Origin: Latrodectus hesperus
Taxonomy: Eukaryota; Arthropoda; Arachnida; Araneae; Theridiidae
Direction of reading: 5' to 3'
DNA: 64,000 nt
Assembly: GCA_037975125.1 (NCBI GenBank)
Contig: CM075862.1
Span: forward strand, 64,384,078 to 64,448,077
Positions 1 to 14,700 of the stretch are shown here, one piece after another (positions within the stretch are counted from its first letter, which is position 1; every line of letters starts with the position of its first letter). Below the pieces are notes generated by a model, which had not been told where the DNA came from, searched no databases, and saw nothing but the letters and a program-made list of their open reading frames with translations. Position numbers and translations under genes: made by a program.

Positions 1-650
1 AAACTAAAAAAGGGTGAAATCGATGTGATGCAACTTGGTAATGTGAAGGTCATTGCATTTAAAGAAAAAAGGAAAGACATTTTTATGCTAACAAGCATAC
101 ATGAGCCAGAAATGGCTAAATCCAGCAGAAAAGATAGGTTTTAAAATGTCATCTCCAGTGACTATTTGTATTATCGATTGCAACAAAAACATGTGGTGTA
201 GACATAGGAGACGGAGTTATAATGCACCATTCATGTTCTAGAAAATCGGTGAAGTAGTGCAAAAAATTATTCTTTGGGCTTATGGATATAACCATATTGA
301 ATTCCCACATTCTGTATGACAAAAAACATAGCACTAAAACGCTGCTTCTCCAGTTTAAAATGAAATTAATTGAGCAAATTTTGGAGAACTATGAAAATTA
401 TAGAGACGAAAAACTGTTTACAGTAAGATCTGTACCAGCGGCTATTCGATTACCTGGTAGGCATTTTCCTACCCTTAATTTGAACTAAAAGGGAGAAAAA
501 AGTTGATGAAAGGGCATTGTTTATTCACAAACTGCGTTGAAAGAAAAGAAAACAGAATAAACATTTTACGTGTGCAAATCATGCAATCTCGGACTTTGCG
601 TTTCTCTGTGCTTTGAGATTTTCCATACTCATTCTTCATTTTAAATTTTG
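1..650 (+). pseudogene. piggyBac-like transposase relic (C-terminal part)
   Basis: Bases 1-144 read KLKKGEIDVMQLGNVKVIAF, then KEKRKDIFMLTSIHEPEM and a stop, like the piggyBac DDE-domain segment with K-KRGE and K-DVLMLST-H. After a broken stretch, 282-488 reads MDITILNSHILYDKK, LLLQFKMKLIEQILENY and RLPGRHFP, the usual C-terminal end of PGBD-type transposases. Near 575-640 a third frame gives CKSCNLGLCVSLCFEIFHT, the cysteine-rich tail. Several stops and frameshifts make it non-functional. It lies in an upstream Fmr1 intron and is cut by the window edge. Confidence 0.8.
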
Positions 651-3600
651 TTATTTTTTCTTGTAAATAGTCCTTGTATAGTTTTTATTAATTTGAAAAT
701 GTCTTGAAGTGTTTTGTCAATGAAAATTTTGGAAAAACTAGAATTGCACTGTCGAAAATTATTTCTCAAGGTAATCAACTTTTTTATATATATAATTTCA
801 TATAAATTGAAGGAAAACCAATTATTAAAGTCTAGTTTTAATGTTATAAGATTTTGTGATAATCTAAAATGCTACCAAAAATCACGGTGGTAGGACTTTA
901 GACACTTTATTTACGAATAATGTGTCTAAAGTTAGGCCTAGTGGAGAAAACCCCCATCCTGTAATATCATTCCTTTCACTTCTGCTTCGTCCTCCTTGTG
1001 AAAAGGTTAATCATTATATAAAATATATTAAATCTCTTCTTATTCTAAAATAAATACAAAATATATTTATTATTTTTATTCAGCTGAAAGTGTATATTAA
1101 TTTTTTAAAGTTACCTTTCAAATGAATTTATAAATATTTTATTTAGTTTTATAAAAGACTTCATCTAATATAAGGACTTTTAGATTGATGTTTATTATTC
1201 ATTCTATTACACATATATTTACCTTTAGATCCTGAAGTTTTAACTGACATAATTGATTTTATAATATGAAATTCTGATTAATATTTCTTCAGTTATAAAA
1301 TCATAAATACATTTTTAAGTTATATTAAAATGTTTCTTTTGAGATCCATAGTGCGTTAATTATTTGTTTGATAATATGAAGATAGATATTGCAGTAGTAT
1401 GTTTGTGTTTTTGTGTTGAAAACTATCTGTTTCAATAGTTATGTCTAGGTGATAATAAGAGCATCTAAATCAAAAAAGCATAGTGTTTTTATCTATCATA
1501 AAAATTAAAAACTAGAATAGTAAAAAGTAACTTTATTTATTTATGTAGAAGTGCAAAAATTTGAACATTTGTTAAATGTAGTAACATCTAAAATGTGTTG
1601 TATTGTATATTTATAAGGAATTTCTTTTGTTAGTACTTTATGGTTATGATTCATATTATTTCTTTTCCCCCGTACGATAGCTCATTTTAAGTTTTCAGAA
1701 GTCAACAAAATTTAATTATATTATGGCTTTTTTAGGCTGAATTAATATTTTGTGACATCAGAGTTTTGGAATTTTTTTAGCTTACAAGTGGAAAAAATTA
1801 TGATGAATGAAGGGGGAAAAATCATTTGTGGCAGTTTATGTAATAGCTACAGGCTTAAATTTCCACAAGTTCCTTATTTTTTTATTATCTTAAATTTTAT
1901 TAAAACTTCTAAAATTAAATGTTTCTTTTAAAAATGAAGTGGTCTAGTGATAATTTTTTAAACAAAAGTTGTATATTCCATTGCCTCATAATTATTTTTT
2001 TCCGTGTCATAACTGTTGACAAATGTCACCTTATCAGACATAGGGTCCCTTTATTGAAACACTCGTCAATTAATCAAATGACTTCAAGATTCTATTTTGA
2101 TAAGCTTAAAGAATTGATAAATTGTATAATTTTGCTGTACTATGTATAGTCATGACCACTATGCTCCATTAAGACTAGTAAATAAACAGCATATAAATGT
2201 ATGAGTTATAAGAAACAGACGAAAGAGATTTATGCTTTTAACCCTTTGACCGCATTCGACGTATCAGAACGTCATGCATTAATTTGACCAAAGTCGCACA
2301 TGACATTCTGATAAGTCGTTGAAAATGAGACAGTATTTAACATGTTCATTCTTGTTTACTTCAAAGTAACAATGATAGTGAGATAAAACCAAGATTGAAA
2401 AGACATACAAGATACTTATCAAGCACTGATAGTGAATCTTCTCCTGAGAAATTAGATCAATGGATTTGGGAAGAAAAAGACAATGTACCTAATGTAAAAC
2501 AGCTTCATGAAGTGCCTGGAATAAATCTTTTGTGTCTGCGAAGGCTAGGTGCTAAACCTAAACCTTTGGATGTTTTGAATGGAAGTCCTAAATGAAGATT
2601 TTTAGAATAGCATAGTGGAAGAGACAAATAGATATGCCAGACAAGTGATAGAAAAAGGTTTTGAAAAAAAAAAACAAAAGGTGGGAGCCAATAAATTCTA
2701 ATAATTGCATAAAATATGCTGTTCTTACAAATTACTCTACCCCAAAAAATTAAATGTGCTCCAAATGCAAAAAATTATTCGAATAAATGTGCATCCAAAG
2801 GGTTAATATTACTTTTTAGAAAATCTTTGTTCAGGCCTTAAAAATGGAGCACATTTTTTTCTTTTTTTCGATGCTATTTCCATCTGTTTTTAACTTAATA
2901 TGTAATTGACTATTGAGGTACCAAATTGTGATCATGAAGATTAACAAGATGTTATTTAAAGTAACTATTTTAATATTTTTATTTTGTGTATTATAATTTT
3001 AAATATGTGGATATGATCACGAATGTTGGAGCTGCAATTTATCTGCATCTATACTGTTCTAAAGTCATAAAATTTTGTTTTGTTGGAAATATTGCTTGAT
3101 AAAAACTGTTTAATGAAGGTTTAACTTTGTTTTCAAATTGAATACTCATAAAATGTATTAGAATCATTGCTTGATTGCAATTTGGAAATTTTACTTAAAA
3201 GTGAAATTTGTGTTGATAGAAAATAGCTGATTGTTAAATAATCTATAGTTCTAAATTTGAGTTACATTTTACAAATTAAAGCAGTCAATGTTGCGGAAAC
3301 TATTAAAAATTATGTTTTCTTTGGATTTTACAAATCTTTTTAAAATGTTAAAATAATGAACTCTCTTTTTGGATTCCATAATCAAGTGCAATAAATTAGT
3401 TTGCACAGTGCGTATTCTTTTATTTGTGTCTAAGTTACTCTTTTTAATTATTTGAAAAAGTGTTTTTCAGTGTTTATGTGTTTATCTTAGCAGTTTTGAA
3501 ATTAGTGTTTATGAAAATGATTATTATTCATCTATCATATTTGTATGTAAGTGTTTTTCATTTATTTAATTTCAAGTATTTGGTATATTTATTAATAAAT

Positions 3601-3660
3601 TGCTATATAAGTATTTTATTTTACATTTTGCTGAGAATATTTTAGTTTTTTTCTTCCCAG
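651..3660 (+). other. Fmr1 intron sequence upstream of exon a
   Basis: AT-rich intron apart from the piggyBac-derived element at 2238-2806. I looked for the preceding Fmr1 exons (Tudor/KH0) and saw none, so this is the tail of an intron that continues left of the window. Confidence 0.7.
2238..2806 (+). mobile_element. Small piggyBac-type element with TTAA duplication
   Basis: TTAA at 2238-2241 and 2803-2806 flank a 561-bp insert whose ends are CCCTTTGACCGCA and the complement of CCCTTTGGATGCAC, typical piggyBac-type termini starting CCCTTTG next to TTAA. Inside, 2395-2595 encodes HTRYLSSTDSESSPEKLDQW and IPGINLL-like residues (VPGINLLCLRRLGAKPKPLD), resembling the acidic N-terminal part and start of the core of piggyBac transposases. 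No catalytic core is present, so it is a deletion derivative that could only be moved in trans. It sits in the Fmr1 intron before exon a. Confidence 0.72.
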
Positions 3661-3777
3661 GGAAGGCATGATGGATTAAAGAAAAGAGCATGCATGCTGA
3701 GTGACATGCATTTCCGAAATCTGCGGCAGAAAGTATTACTATTAAATAGAACTGAAGAAGCTGCTCGCCAACTTGAA
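3661..3777 (+). CDS. Fmr1: Fmr1 exon a (pre-KH1 segment)
   Basis: The exon is 117 nt (39 codons, phase 0 to phase 0) after a pyrimidine-rich ttcttcccag acceptor, with donor gtataa. It encodes [20 protein letters not shown], then [19 protein letters not shown], which aligns with the vertebrate segment containing DMHFRSLR and the N/TEEA-KQLE motif just before KH1. Its length equals that of human FMR1 exon 7 as I remember it. The first few codons (GRHDGL) are the least conserved, so the exact acceptor is slightly less certain than the rest. Confidence 0.93.
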
Positions 3778-6700
3778 GTATAAATATTTATCACTTGTAT
3801 TTCAATGCATGCTTTTCTTTACATAATTTATAAATTATAAGAAATGAAATATATAGTGTTGGGGAATTTGTTTAAAAAATGGAAACATTGTAACTAATGT
3901 AAAAACCTCATTTATTTGCAAAATAAGTTGTAAAGTGTTTAATATTTTGGCCATCAATGTCAACTTTTGGTCATCGGTATCAACTTATCAATGTTAAATT
4001 TTAATGAAATGTTTAAAGATTATTACCAATATGCTAAGCTGACACTGAAATGATAAATTATTTGGTCACGAGATTAGTTAATCAGATTATAGGTTCAAAT
4101 TTTACTTGGGTCATTGATAATTGTAATGAGTTAAAATTCATTAAAAGTTGTAGGTCTTAGTTTAAATAAACTTTATATAGAATAAATTATTATGGAATGA
4201 CTAACAAAGCAAACTAGTTCTTCTCAATTTGATGATTATAAGTAACCTGATTATAAATTTCCCTTTTAAGAAATCCCTTTGAAATATAAGTTATTAAATT
4301 TCCTTTTTAAGTTTTTAATATTTGAAAAAACAATTTTTTCTCCTTGACTTTCTTCAACTTTCTAATGTTTTATGAATTAAAAGGAATGTACTCCAATTTT
4401 GTAATTTCAATTTGTTATGAACACTGTAAGCTTTCATTAAATTTTATTAGAAATATTAATATTTAATGACATGCTTTTCGAATGAAATTATTTATTAAAT
4501 TGCTTTTTTATTGAGAGCTATGCTATTTTTATTTTCTGCCTTCTAAAAACATCTTAATGGTAACTCCTTGAAAGATGTGAATAACTCTGGTAATTAATTT
4601 CTTTAAACTTAGAAGATTGCTTTAACTTTAATTATTTTTTTTGACAGTTTCAATGAAATCAGGGCAGAAAGAAATTATATCAATTTGTATTATCCTTCTA
4701 GATATAAATAAATTTATGTAACTTGTAAAACAGATATTTCACTTTCTAGCAACTCTTTTTTGGTGTTGCATTGTCAATGTCAACCAATGTTTTTACATCT
4801 CACAATCCTAATGCATTAACTACCCCTGTTTGTATAGGCTTTTCTCTTTAAAGTATGTTTTACTGCAATGTGCTTCTATCACTGAAGCTAGACCCACATT
4901 TTTTGAATACAATAGAATGTTCTTGACATTGTTAACCTTTGTATTGTAAGAGTAATAGGAAAGTGCAAGTCTTGTTTTCCTCCGATATACAGCATCTGTG
5001 GCCCTGGCGAGCAAATCTAGAATGCTTTCCTTGTCATTTTAGGGGTTAATATTTAATCAAATTTATATTAGTTTTTGCCTATCTATTACTGTTATGATTT
5101 GAAAATATAATCAAAAATATTATATGAATGTAATTACAGATGTATTGGGCCAAAAATAAAAGCAAAGTATTTAACTAGTGAATATCAATATCTCGTGGAA
5201 AGCTCTAAACACATGTGTTTTGTTTCTCAGAATATTTACAAGCCTTGCTACAAGAGCACCTAATCATCCTATTTATTAAATGAAATGGTTTTTTAAAGGT
5301 TTGACTTAACAGCTAATTATTTATTTGAAGATAATTGTCTTTTTCTACAACAAGATGATCTTTATTTTCAATAACATGAATTGGTAGGAATATTTATTTC
5401 ATCAAATATAGAGAATTGAACTCAGTTATGCCAAGGAAATAGTCATTTCATCAAATCAAAAATATCGTCAAAATTTTAAATTTTGGCAGTGATAGATAAT
5501 AATTTTTATGAGTTACATGCAATGCAATCATGTTTATTTGATTTTTATTATATTAAATATTTTTGTGCTGCCTGTACTCTGATCAAAGATTTAAATTAAT
5601 CTTTTGAACTGATTTGTCGTATATTATTTATGTTTTGATAATGTAATTATTAATTTTATGATACTTAATACTCTAAATGAAAAAAATGCAATTTCTTTTC
5701 CAGAGTACTCGATTGCATTCCAACTCTGGATATGGAGAAGAATTTACTGTTAGAGAAGATTTAATGGGACTAGCAATTGGTGCTCATGGAGCAAATATCC
5801 AAAATGCAAGGAAGCTTGAGGGTATCACTGGGATTGACTTGGAAGAATGTAGTTGTACATTTAAAATATTTGGAGAGGTAACTAAACTTTAATTTTGTAT
5901 CAAATTTACTAGACGACATTTTTAGTAATTTATACGATTTTAATCTTTTCGTTCTGGCTGTACAACTGTAGTACCACTAAAGTGTCTCAGAAAACTGCTT
6001 TGATACAGAAATTGCACCATGGATTTTTTCCATCTGACAAGCCCTGAACTTTCTCCCTCTCGAACTTCTTTGAGCAGTTAGGGGAGATTTAATTAATGCT
6101 CTTCTGTATCTGTGAAAGTGTTAAAAAAAATGCGGAATTGTCAAAGTGGAGAACTTTGACAAAAAACTAGATTTATTAGCTCCTTTTAAGGTGAAAGCCA
6201 AAGCATATTTATTCTCTCTTAAGCAAATTTTTTCATTATAACCAGCAGCTTTTTTGTCATTTGGAAAAATATTTTTGATGGTTCCATGTCATAAAGGGGT
6301 TGACTGATGAAGAAATTAAATAGTTATTGAAGGTTAGAAAAATTTTTTGGCAGATGTAATGATTCTGATTGCTGTGATGAGTCTGAATTTAAGGATAGTA
6401 GTTTTCTTCGTAACAGTAATGATGCATATTCCTTTGTATCGTTTGATTTGGATTGACATAATGTTAAATAACAAGCCTATGATTTCTAAATTTATGAGGG
6501 ACTTCAGTATTTCTGAATTAATAAATGATATTTAATGAACATGGATTTTTTTGATTTTTTAATCAGAAGATACTTTGAATTTTATTGCAGATGAAATAAA
6601 AGGTATGCTTCACATATTTAAGAGAAATGTCTCATTGTTGCAGCATATGTTCTTACGCATGTATAAAGAATGTTTTTAGTTTTAATTCTTGTGAAAAGAA

Positions 6701-8693
6701 ATTTATAATCTATTTATGGTCTCCTTATATTATACAGTTTCATATTTATAAGAGTTTGATAATTTTAGTCACATATGTATTGAAGTATTGTGCAGTTTTG
6801 ACTATGAATAAATGTCCTCTTATTTGCCACTGTAAGAGCAGTTTATTGAAATGGTGGTGCTGGACTCAAAAGGTTAAAGTGGTAAATTTTAATAGTTATT
6901 GTTTCTGACATAATAATGTGTGCTTAAAAGAAAAATTTAAATATTGATATTTAAATTTTTCTTGATATTTATATTGATATTTAAATATATATTGATATTT
7001 AAATATTGATCATTATTTTGTCAAACTGCCAGCCAAATGGCTAGTTTCTTGCCTTTACATGTTTATCACTTCATGGATTTGAATTCCACTACAGGCTTTT
7101 ATGTGTTTAGTGATTAAAAATCCACTATATACTAGATCCCATTTTTGTTATCCTTTGTGATCATAAAATGATCCAGTGATAAATTTTGTTATTATTTTAA
7201 AATGATTTTTTAGTTTTTAAATGTGTCAAAAAATCATGTACATGCTGAAGGATAGTGTTATGTGAAACTTTTTCCATTTCTCGTTTGCTACTGTTAAATT
7301 AAGAATCTCTTCTTACAGTTCTGTTTATCTTGTGACATTTGATGTGATATGTGAAACAGTGTAATACGATGTCATGTTATTGAAATGTTATCTGCATGGT
7401 GCGTCATTTTTATTTTAATCATTGCAGAGAGCTCTTTTTTTAAAAAATTATCTATACTTGATATCTTGTTAGACTAAACACTTAAAGAATGAACTCATAT
7501 TTTTCTTTTAAGCTTTTTCAATTATGGGTACTGTAATAAATAAGAAATGCAAGAAAATTCACTAAATTTTTTCTTTGCTAATTAAAGCAAATGATTCCCT
7601 ATAGGATGTTATTTCTGACTAGTTATAAATATAATATTTAATTCAGTTTTTCTTATTTTGAAAGTAACATAATCTTCTCTCAGTCTTGAGTAATTTGAAA
7701 ATATGTATACTCAATAATAAAACGTGTGATCATTTTCTTTTTCATGCTGTAAATTTTTATTGTAATCATAATGACTTCATTTTGTTTTATGCTATTTAGA
7801 CTCAAGAAGCTGTTAAAAAAGCTAGAAGTATGTTAGAGTATGCAGAAGAATCAGTTCAAGTGCCTCGAATACTTGTAGGTAAGTATTTTTCTGAATTGAA
7901 AATGGCACGAATTTAAGATAAGCATAATATGTTCCTTAAAGCTAAGGTATAAGGTATAGCTAAAAATTATCTTTTCAGTCTTCAAAGGTAAATTGCTTGA
8001 AATTTGATGAATAACGAATTCGTTGAATAGCACTACACAGTGTGCTATTCAACGAATTCTTTATATTTTAAATTGTCAAAACACACAAGGAATTATGATT
8101 CTTCAGAAAATAGCATTTTTTAAAATATAAATTCCTTATTTATCATATGAGATAATTCCTTATTTATCACATTTATTTTTGTTAGAAAATGTAATATTTT
8201 TGAGTGTTATATTTTAATATTTTAAAGTTGGCATTAAGAAATTGTTCAAAACCTAATTATTAGCTCTTGATGTTACCACTTGATTTTGGCACAATCGATA
8301 TAAGATTTTTGTATGTATAACTGTTGACTAAAATAAAAATCCTGTTCAGCCACGAAAGTTGCATGATAATCAAGTTTAGTCAGAACCGGACGTAGTATTT
8401 AGATTTATATGTGTGAAGTGAATTAATTAACAGGATAGTCATGCTGTACAATCAGATGACCGATTTTAATTTATTCTTTTTCTATTTGACTCTGTTCTTT
8501 TATATTGTATTCACTGAATTTTATTATTACAATATAAAATTTTGAGTCAAAACATATTTTCCATGTCTATCTAATTGAAAATTGCATATAATTTAAGTGA
8601 ATTGTGATGAATTTGTTTATCAATGAGGCTGAAATAAATTATTTAATATGCCTGGTGGAAAGTTTTTTCAATGAACAATTGACTCTGGAAAAG

Positions 8694-8791
<98 letters not shown>

Positions 8792-11700
8792 TATATAAAT
8801 AACTAAGTAATGTGAAAATCTCTTGAATGATTAAAAAAACAGATAAGTCTAGAATATAGGCATGCAGTTGTATAAGTTTTATAAAGAGTTTGAAAGTAAA
8901 CAGAAGAATTTAGATTTCTTTTATTAAATAATTTGAAAAATCATCTTGGAAACTTCATCTAAAAATTATATTTGTTTTGAGTAAGTATATTTATATTTGA
9001 AAATAGGTTGTTATACATATCTTGAACTGTTCAACAAATTAATAGATAGGAATATAATATATATGTTTAAATTGTAAAATTACCCATTATTTTATACAAT
9101 CTAAAATCCAGTGGTATAAAGAATATTGATTATTTAAATAAAAAATTTTTCTGATATAACTATAAATTCATTAAGGCTTTTGAAGTAATCATTAAATATA
9201 ACTAACTTGAAACTTAAAAACTAACAAGAATATTTTTTATTTACAATTATTTCAGTTACTTCAGCTATTTCAGTTATAATTAAAAATGTTGCAATGTACA
9301 TAATTATATGTATATTTGATTAAGAATAATTGATAAAATAGATTAGTTAACATGAATGTTGATACCTCCTGGAAATGTTTTGACTTTGATTCTTGGACTG
9401 AATTTGATTCTTGGAAATTTGTATGAATCTTGTGATGTTTTTATATTCAGTTTTACTATGAGTGCATAATTTTTTTGTTTTCAATGGTTCTCTTTGTCCT
9501 GCAGATTTTTAACTGAAAAATTATAATTTTGCATATGTAAAAAAATTTAACTTTCCTTCATTCAAAATTGAAATTTCAGAGATACTCTGTATGCCATACT
9601 GTGATTATTAAAAATAGATTCATTTTATAAGATTTACTGTAAATAGACCTAAATATACACAACTAATGAAACTATAAATAGACCTAAATATGTGCAACTA
9701 ATGAAACTATAAATAGACCTAAATATATACAACTAATGAAGATGGCTGCATTTAAAGGAAAGTTAAATTGCATGAAATAAATATGCATTGAAGTTATACT
9801 GAATTTAATTAGTCATTTATTTAATAAATTACTGTGAGTATTCATAAATAAGTAAACAGATTTAAAGAAATCAGGTTTAAATTATACTGCATAAAATTGA
9901 TTGACCAAAAATTTCTAAGGAATTCTGTACAAAACATTACTTATGATCTAATCCATTGCTTAAGCCGCTTTAAAAGCTTTCAATTCTTTCGAAGTGAAAT
10001 CTAAAATGATTTTGGAATGTAGAAACCTTCTTACAGAACTGGCAACTAGAAACAAGGTGATCCTTGTATGGGTGCCAGGGCACAAAGGTATTGACGGTAA
10101 TGAAAGGGCTGATGAGCTTGCTAAACAAGGATTGTCTTTTGCTCCCATCGGTGCAGAACCTTTTTGTGGGAAAAACGGAAGATGTATGAAGCTTGGCTCA
10201 ACACTCCTGGTCAAACCCTCGCTAAAAGTATGATCTGTAGATCATCAGCGAGGATTGCCTCTGAAATTCTAAGATGCTCTAGGCAGAAGATAGGTTTAAT
10301 CGTAGTCTTCATAACTGGGCACTACTATTTCATAAAACACCTCCATAAAATGGGACTGTTTCAACAAGACCCTATCTTCAGGAAATGTCATACGCAAGAG
10401 GAAACGGCCAAACTTATCATTTATGAATGCGAGGCTCTCTCCCTCCCTAGATTAACTTCTTTAGGCATCATCCATACTAGAGAGTTACACCTAGATTCCA
10501 TTAAAGGGTAATATCAGACTTTATTAATAAAGTGGGTGACCCGAACAACTAGAACTAGGAAACATTGGGTTTGGAGTTAGTGGTACAAAATGCTGATAAA
10601 AGCAGAGGTGCCCAATGACATACAAACCCAACTCTAAGAAGAAGAAGAAATTGCTTGTTATTAATTCGCTATTTTTTTAAGTGATGTGCTGCAATATAAT
10701 TTTGCTCATTTTTTTCAATGTTTAAATATTTAATATAGCTATCTGAGCTTATGATTTGTTTTTGATTTTTTATTTTTTAAATTAACTAACATGTTTTACT
10801 TATATTTTTAAATATATACTGAATTGAATGTGTCAGATAAAAAGTATTACATATGTTTATTTCAAATCTTAATAAGAGCTGTTATACCTATAATATATTA
10901 AACAAAGGATTGATACATTTGTAATAAAATGTCAGGTAAGGCAGAATTAGTGATCTGATATTAAATTTATATATTAGTTATAATATACACATGTTTTTTA
11001 TGTTGATTTTACCTTCTGAAGGAATATAAAATTGATTTTTGATGAATATATTGTATAACTATGTAACTTGCTGATTATTTTGGATTTAATTTTTTATATC
11101 AGTTTTTTCCTCCCATTAGGAAAAGTAATTGGAAAAAATGGAAGAATAATTCAAGAAATAGTTGATAAATCTGGTGTAGTAAGAGTAAAAATTGAAGGTG
11201 ATAATGAAAATCAGTCTCCTAGAGAAGAGGTAATTTTTTCTTATTTTAATTAAAAAAAAACTCTTTTTACATCTATGAATTTTTGTATTTAACTTGAAAT
11301 TATTATTCAGTTTCATTTTAACATGACATCTTCTAGGGAAGGGGGTTAAAACTTATTCAAACTAGCAATTTTCTTTTTCAAAGCTTTTTCTGTTGAAACT
11401 GAATTTAAGAATTGTTTTAAGTATTCAATATATTAAGTAGGTCTTTAAATGTGTGACATGCAAATTGTGATTTTGCTTTGAGCTATTATTTATTTTCAGT
11501 GAATGTCATTTATTTTATTTCAAGTGTACAAAGTAGATCATTTTTTAGGTTCAGGACTAAAATTCCCATAAAAATCATTTTTTTAAACTTGTGTTATTAA
11601 ACTAAACACTTAAATATAACTACAATTCATTTAATTAAATTATTCTAAGAATGAGACTTTTTAAACTTCCATTAAAGTATTTAGTTTGGTAAATTTTTAA

Positions 11701-14700
11701 AATTAATTATAATTATGTTCTAATACTAATTTCCTATTTATCTTATTTTATTGATTTATGTACATCTACTCTATTTTAAATAGCTTATGCATTTTGACCG
11801 AAACTCGTTCAATGCTTACATGAAAAGTAAATTAGTGTTACAATTTCATTTGGTAAATTTATTACCCAATATGTTTATTACTCATATTACTCATATCAGC
11901 TGTTCTTTCTGTTAAATCTTAAGTCTAAATTTTATCTTGTTACTTTCAGATGGATATTTGAATACTTGTAAATGGAATTGATTTTAAATTAAGTTATTTT
12001 GATTATGTTTGTATTTTAAGTATTAAATTTGATTTTAATTAGCTTTCCTTGTAACTTTTCAAAACTTGTTAAATTGATTAAAATTCAGTACAAGAAGATA
12101 GAAGCATAAATGTAAATAAATTCTTAATTTAATGCAAGAAAAATTACAAAATAAAGTTATGTATTATATAGTGAGATCACTTAAACTTTTGAAGGTTAAA
12201 AATATTTGTGCAGAGTGATGCATAGTAAACTTTATATTCATGAATATTATGGGTTGGCATGAATTCATATTTAATGATGAAGTACTTAGATGCATTTTCT
12301 GTTAAACATCACTTTGAATCCAATATTTTGTATGTTTTTGTTCAAAGTAAATGTACAAATTAGCTAATTTTCTTTTATTACATATCTATAAACATTTCTG
12401 GTTTTCTAAAAAAAGATTTTAAAATACAGGTTTTTCTGGTGTTTGAAAATTTTGAAAACCCATAATGACAAGGTTTTTGCAAGAGTAAAATTTTCTGTTA
12501 TAATATTTATTTCATTTCTGATGTGGAAAAACAAGTCTTTAATATTAAACTTTGATTATCTTTGTATTTTATTTTGTAAACTCTTTAAACAAGGCAAGAC
12601 TTGATTCATACAGATAATGAATATTTTTTATATTTTTTCATAAATTCAAGTTTGTGTACTTATTAGTACTGTTAACAATAAAAAAAAAACTTTTCTAATT
12701 TTGTGCTGATATTTTGAATGTGAAGAAGGCCAGTGGCATTTCACTCTCCCAAGGCACACGTCTGATGTTTGATCTTTGAGGTGGGGAAGGTTGACTCAGT
12801 CTTGGGGTCGATAAAATGAGTACCAATCATTTTTTGGAACTAAACACTTGAAGTGTAACATTAGGCTAATCACCTAACTGGAACATATGCTTTGCACCCC
12901 AGGGCCCTCAGTCATGAAAACTATTATGGGCACTGTATTCGTTTGTGTTCATGGGCTTTTGTGTCATGGAGTTTTTTGTTTATTTTGAATGTTATGAAAT
13001 ACTAATTAAAATTAAATATGAATTGAAAATAAAGTGAGTTCAGGAAATTTTGATTAAGTGTTTCTCAACCATAAAAATATTGAAGAATTATGAAAAAGGA
13101 AATTATGAACTTGTTTACATAATGGCGAGTAAATAATAGGTGGGTGAGAAGTTAAATGTTTTCCTCTATTTTGATTACAGAAATAAATTTGGCAAAATTT
13201 GAAGTTTTTGCTTTTTAATAAAAGATGGATGTGTACAGTACAATTGATTCACTTGTTAAATCATGCATGATATGATTTTTTTTCCAAATTTTTCTTGCAA
13301 GAAATTGCTTTTGATAATTATCCGGAACAAGAATATAAATTAAAATATAATGAAAACATTGTAGTTTGATTTTGGAAATCTGATAGGAGAGTTAACTATT
13401 ACATATGTAGCTGCATAAATTATACTTTTTAAATTGTTTTCTAAAATTTTTATATATTGTATAATTTTTAATTTTTAAATTTATATTAATATGAATGTAC
13501 TTCAAAAATCTTTAAGTTCAATTAATTGTAAATTTTTTATGAATATGTTGGAGTTGAATTTTAAATATGTAAAATATAAAGCATTTTAAATATTGAATAG
13601 TATTTGTTTCACATAATTTAACACTCCTGTTATGCAAGTCATTTTTGAATAAAAGTTGAGTAAGAATTTAGCATTAGATGTTGCAGTTCAGCTTTTGCAT
13701 ATTTTGTTTGCTAATTATTATAACAAGTATGTAATCTTTATTTAAAGAATGATGAATAAATTACTCTTTCAACTACAATTTAAGTTAAATATTTAGTGTT
13801 TGATATTATGTAAATAGGTACGATAGTTTAAAACTTAATCAAATTTCATTGTTAGGTTTAAATTCATATAGATTATGACATCACTGGTAGAAATTTAAAA
13901 ATTTGTTTTTCTATTGAATTGGTAATGTTCCAAAAGATTTTTTTGAGAATAAAGTAAGACATGAAAACATTCAGTATTTGAGCCATAAAGTCTTCAATGA
14001 GTCAAGGAAAGATATTGTAATATTTGTTGGTCAACAAGAAATTAAAAGCTTGTACATGGGTATTGCAAAAATTAGCGAAATTCCTTCAGAGTGCAAATTC
14101 TATTCATATGATACATGAGGAATAAAATGATTTTGTTTAAATTTGCTTATTTCTTTGTACAGAGTATGTACAAACAATTTGTAAAAATCTTAAAAATTCA
14201 TTAAACTTGGTACAATATGTACAATAAAAATGATTTGCAGGTACATGATAATGTAAAAGAAAAGTGTATATACATATATTTATATGTAAAATAGAAAAAA
14301 ATTTATTTAAAAAAAAAAAAAAAAAAAAAACAGCTGGCCAGTGTAACTTTATGAACTATTTTGTTGGAATTTTATAATGCTTATTTCTATGTCTGAGGAC
14401 AGACAAATTTCATCAGTTGCTAATGCACATTATTCACTTCTGAAACATGTGTACCTTTTCTTTAGTTATGAAGTAATTCAACTCTATAAATATATCATGG
14501 TTAATATAACTTTTAATATAGAAGATTGCTTCATTGGTTATTTTTTAAAAAATTTTTATTTGGTTGAGAATATAAATAAAATTGAAATATTTAAGTTTGT
14601 CATTTAGTTTCAATCTGTGCATTTATTGTACTTTATATGTTTGGAATATTTAAGAAAATTCTCATGACAGTTCTCAGCATTCCTAGCTTTAAATTAGATC

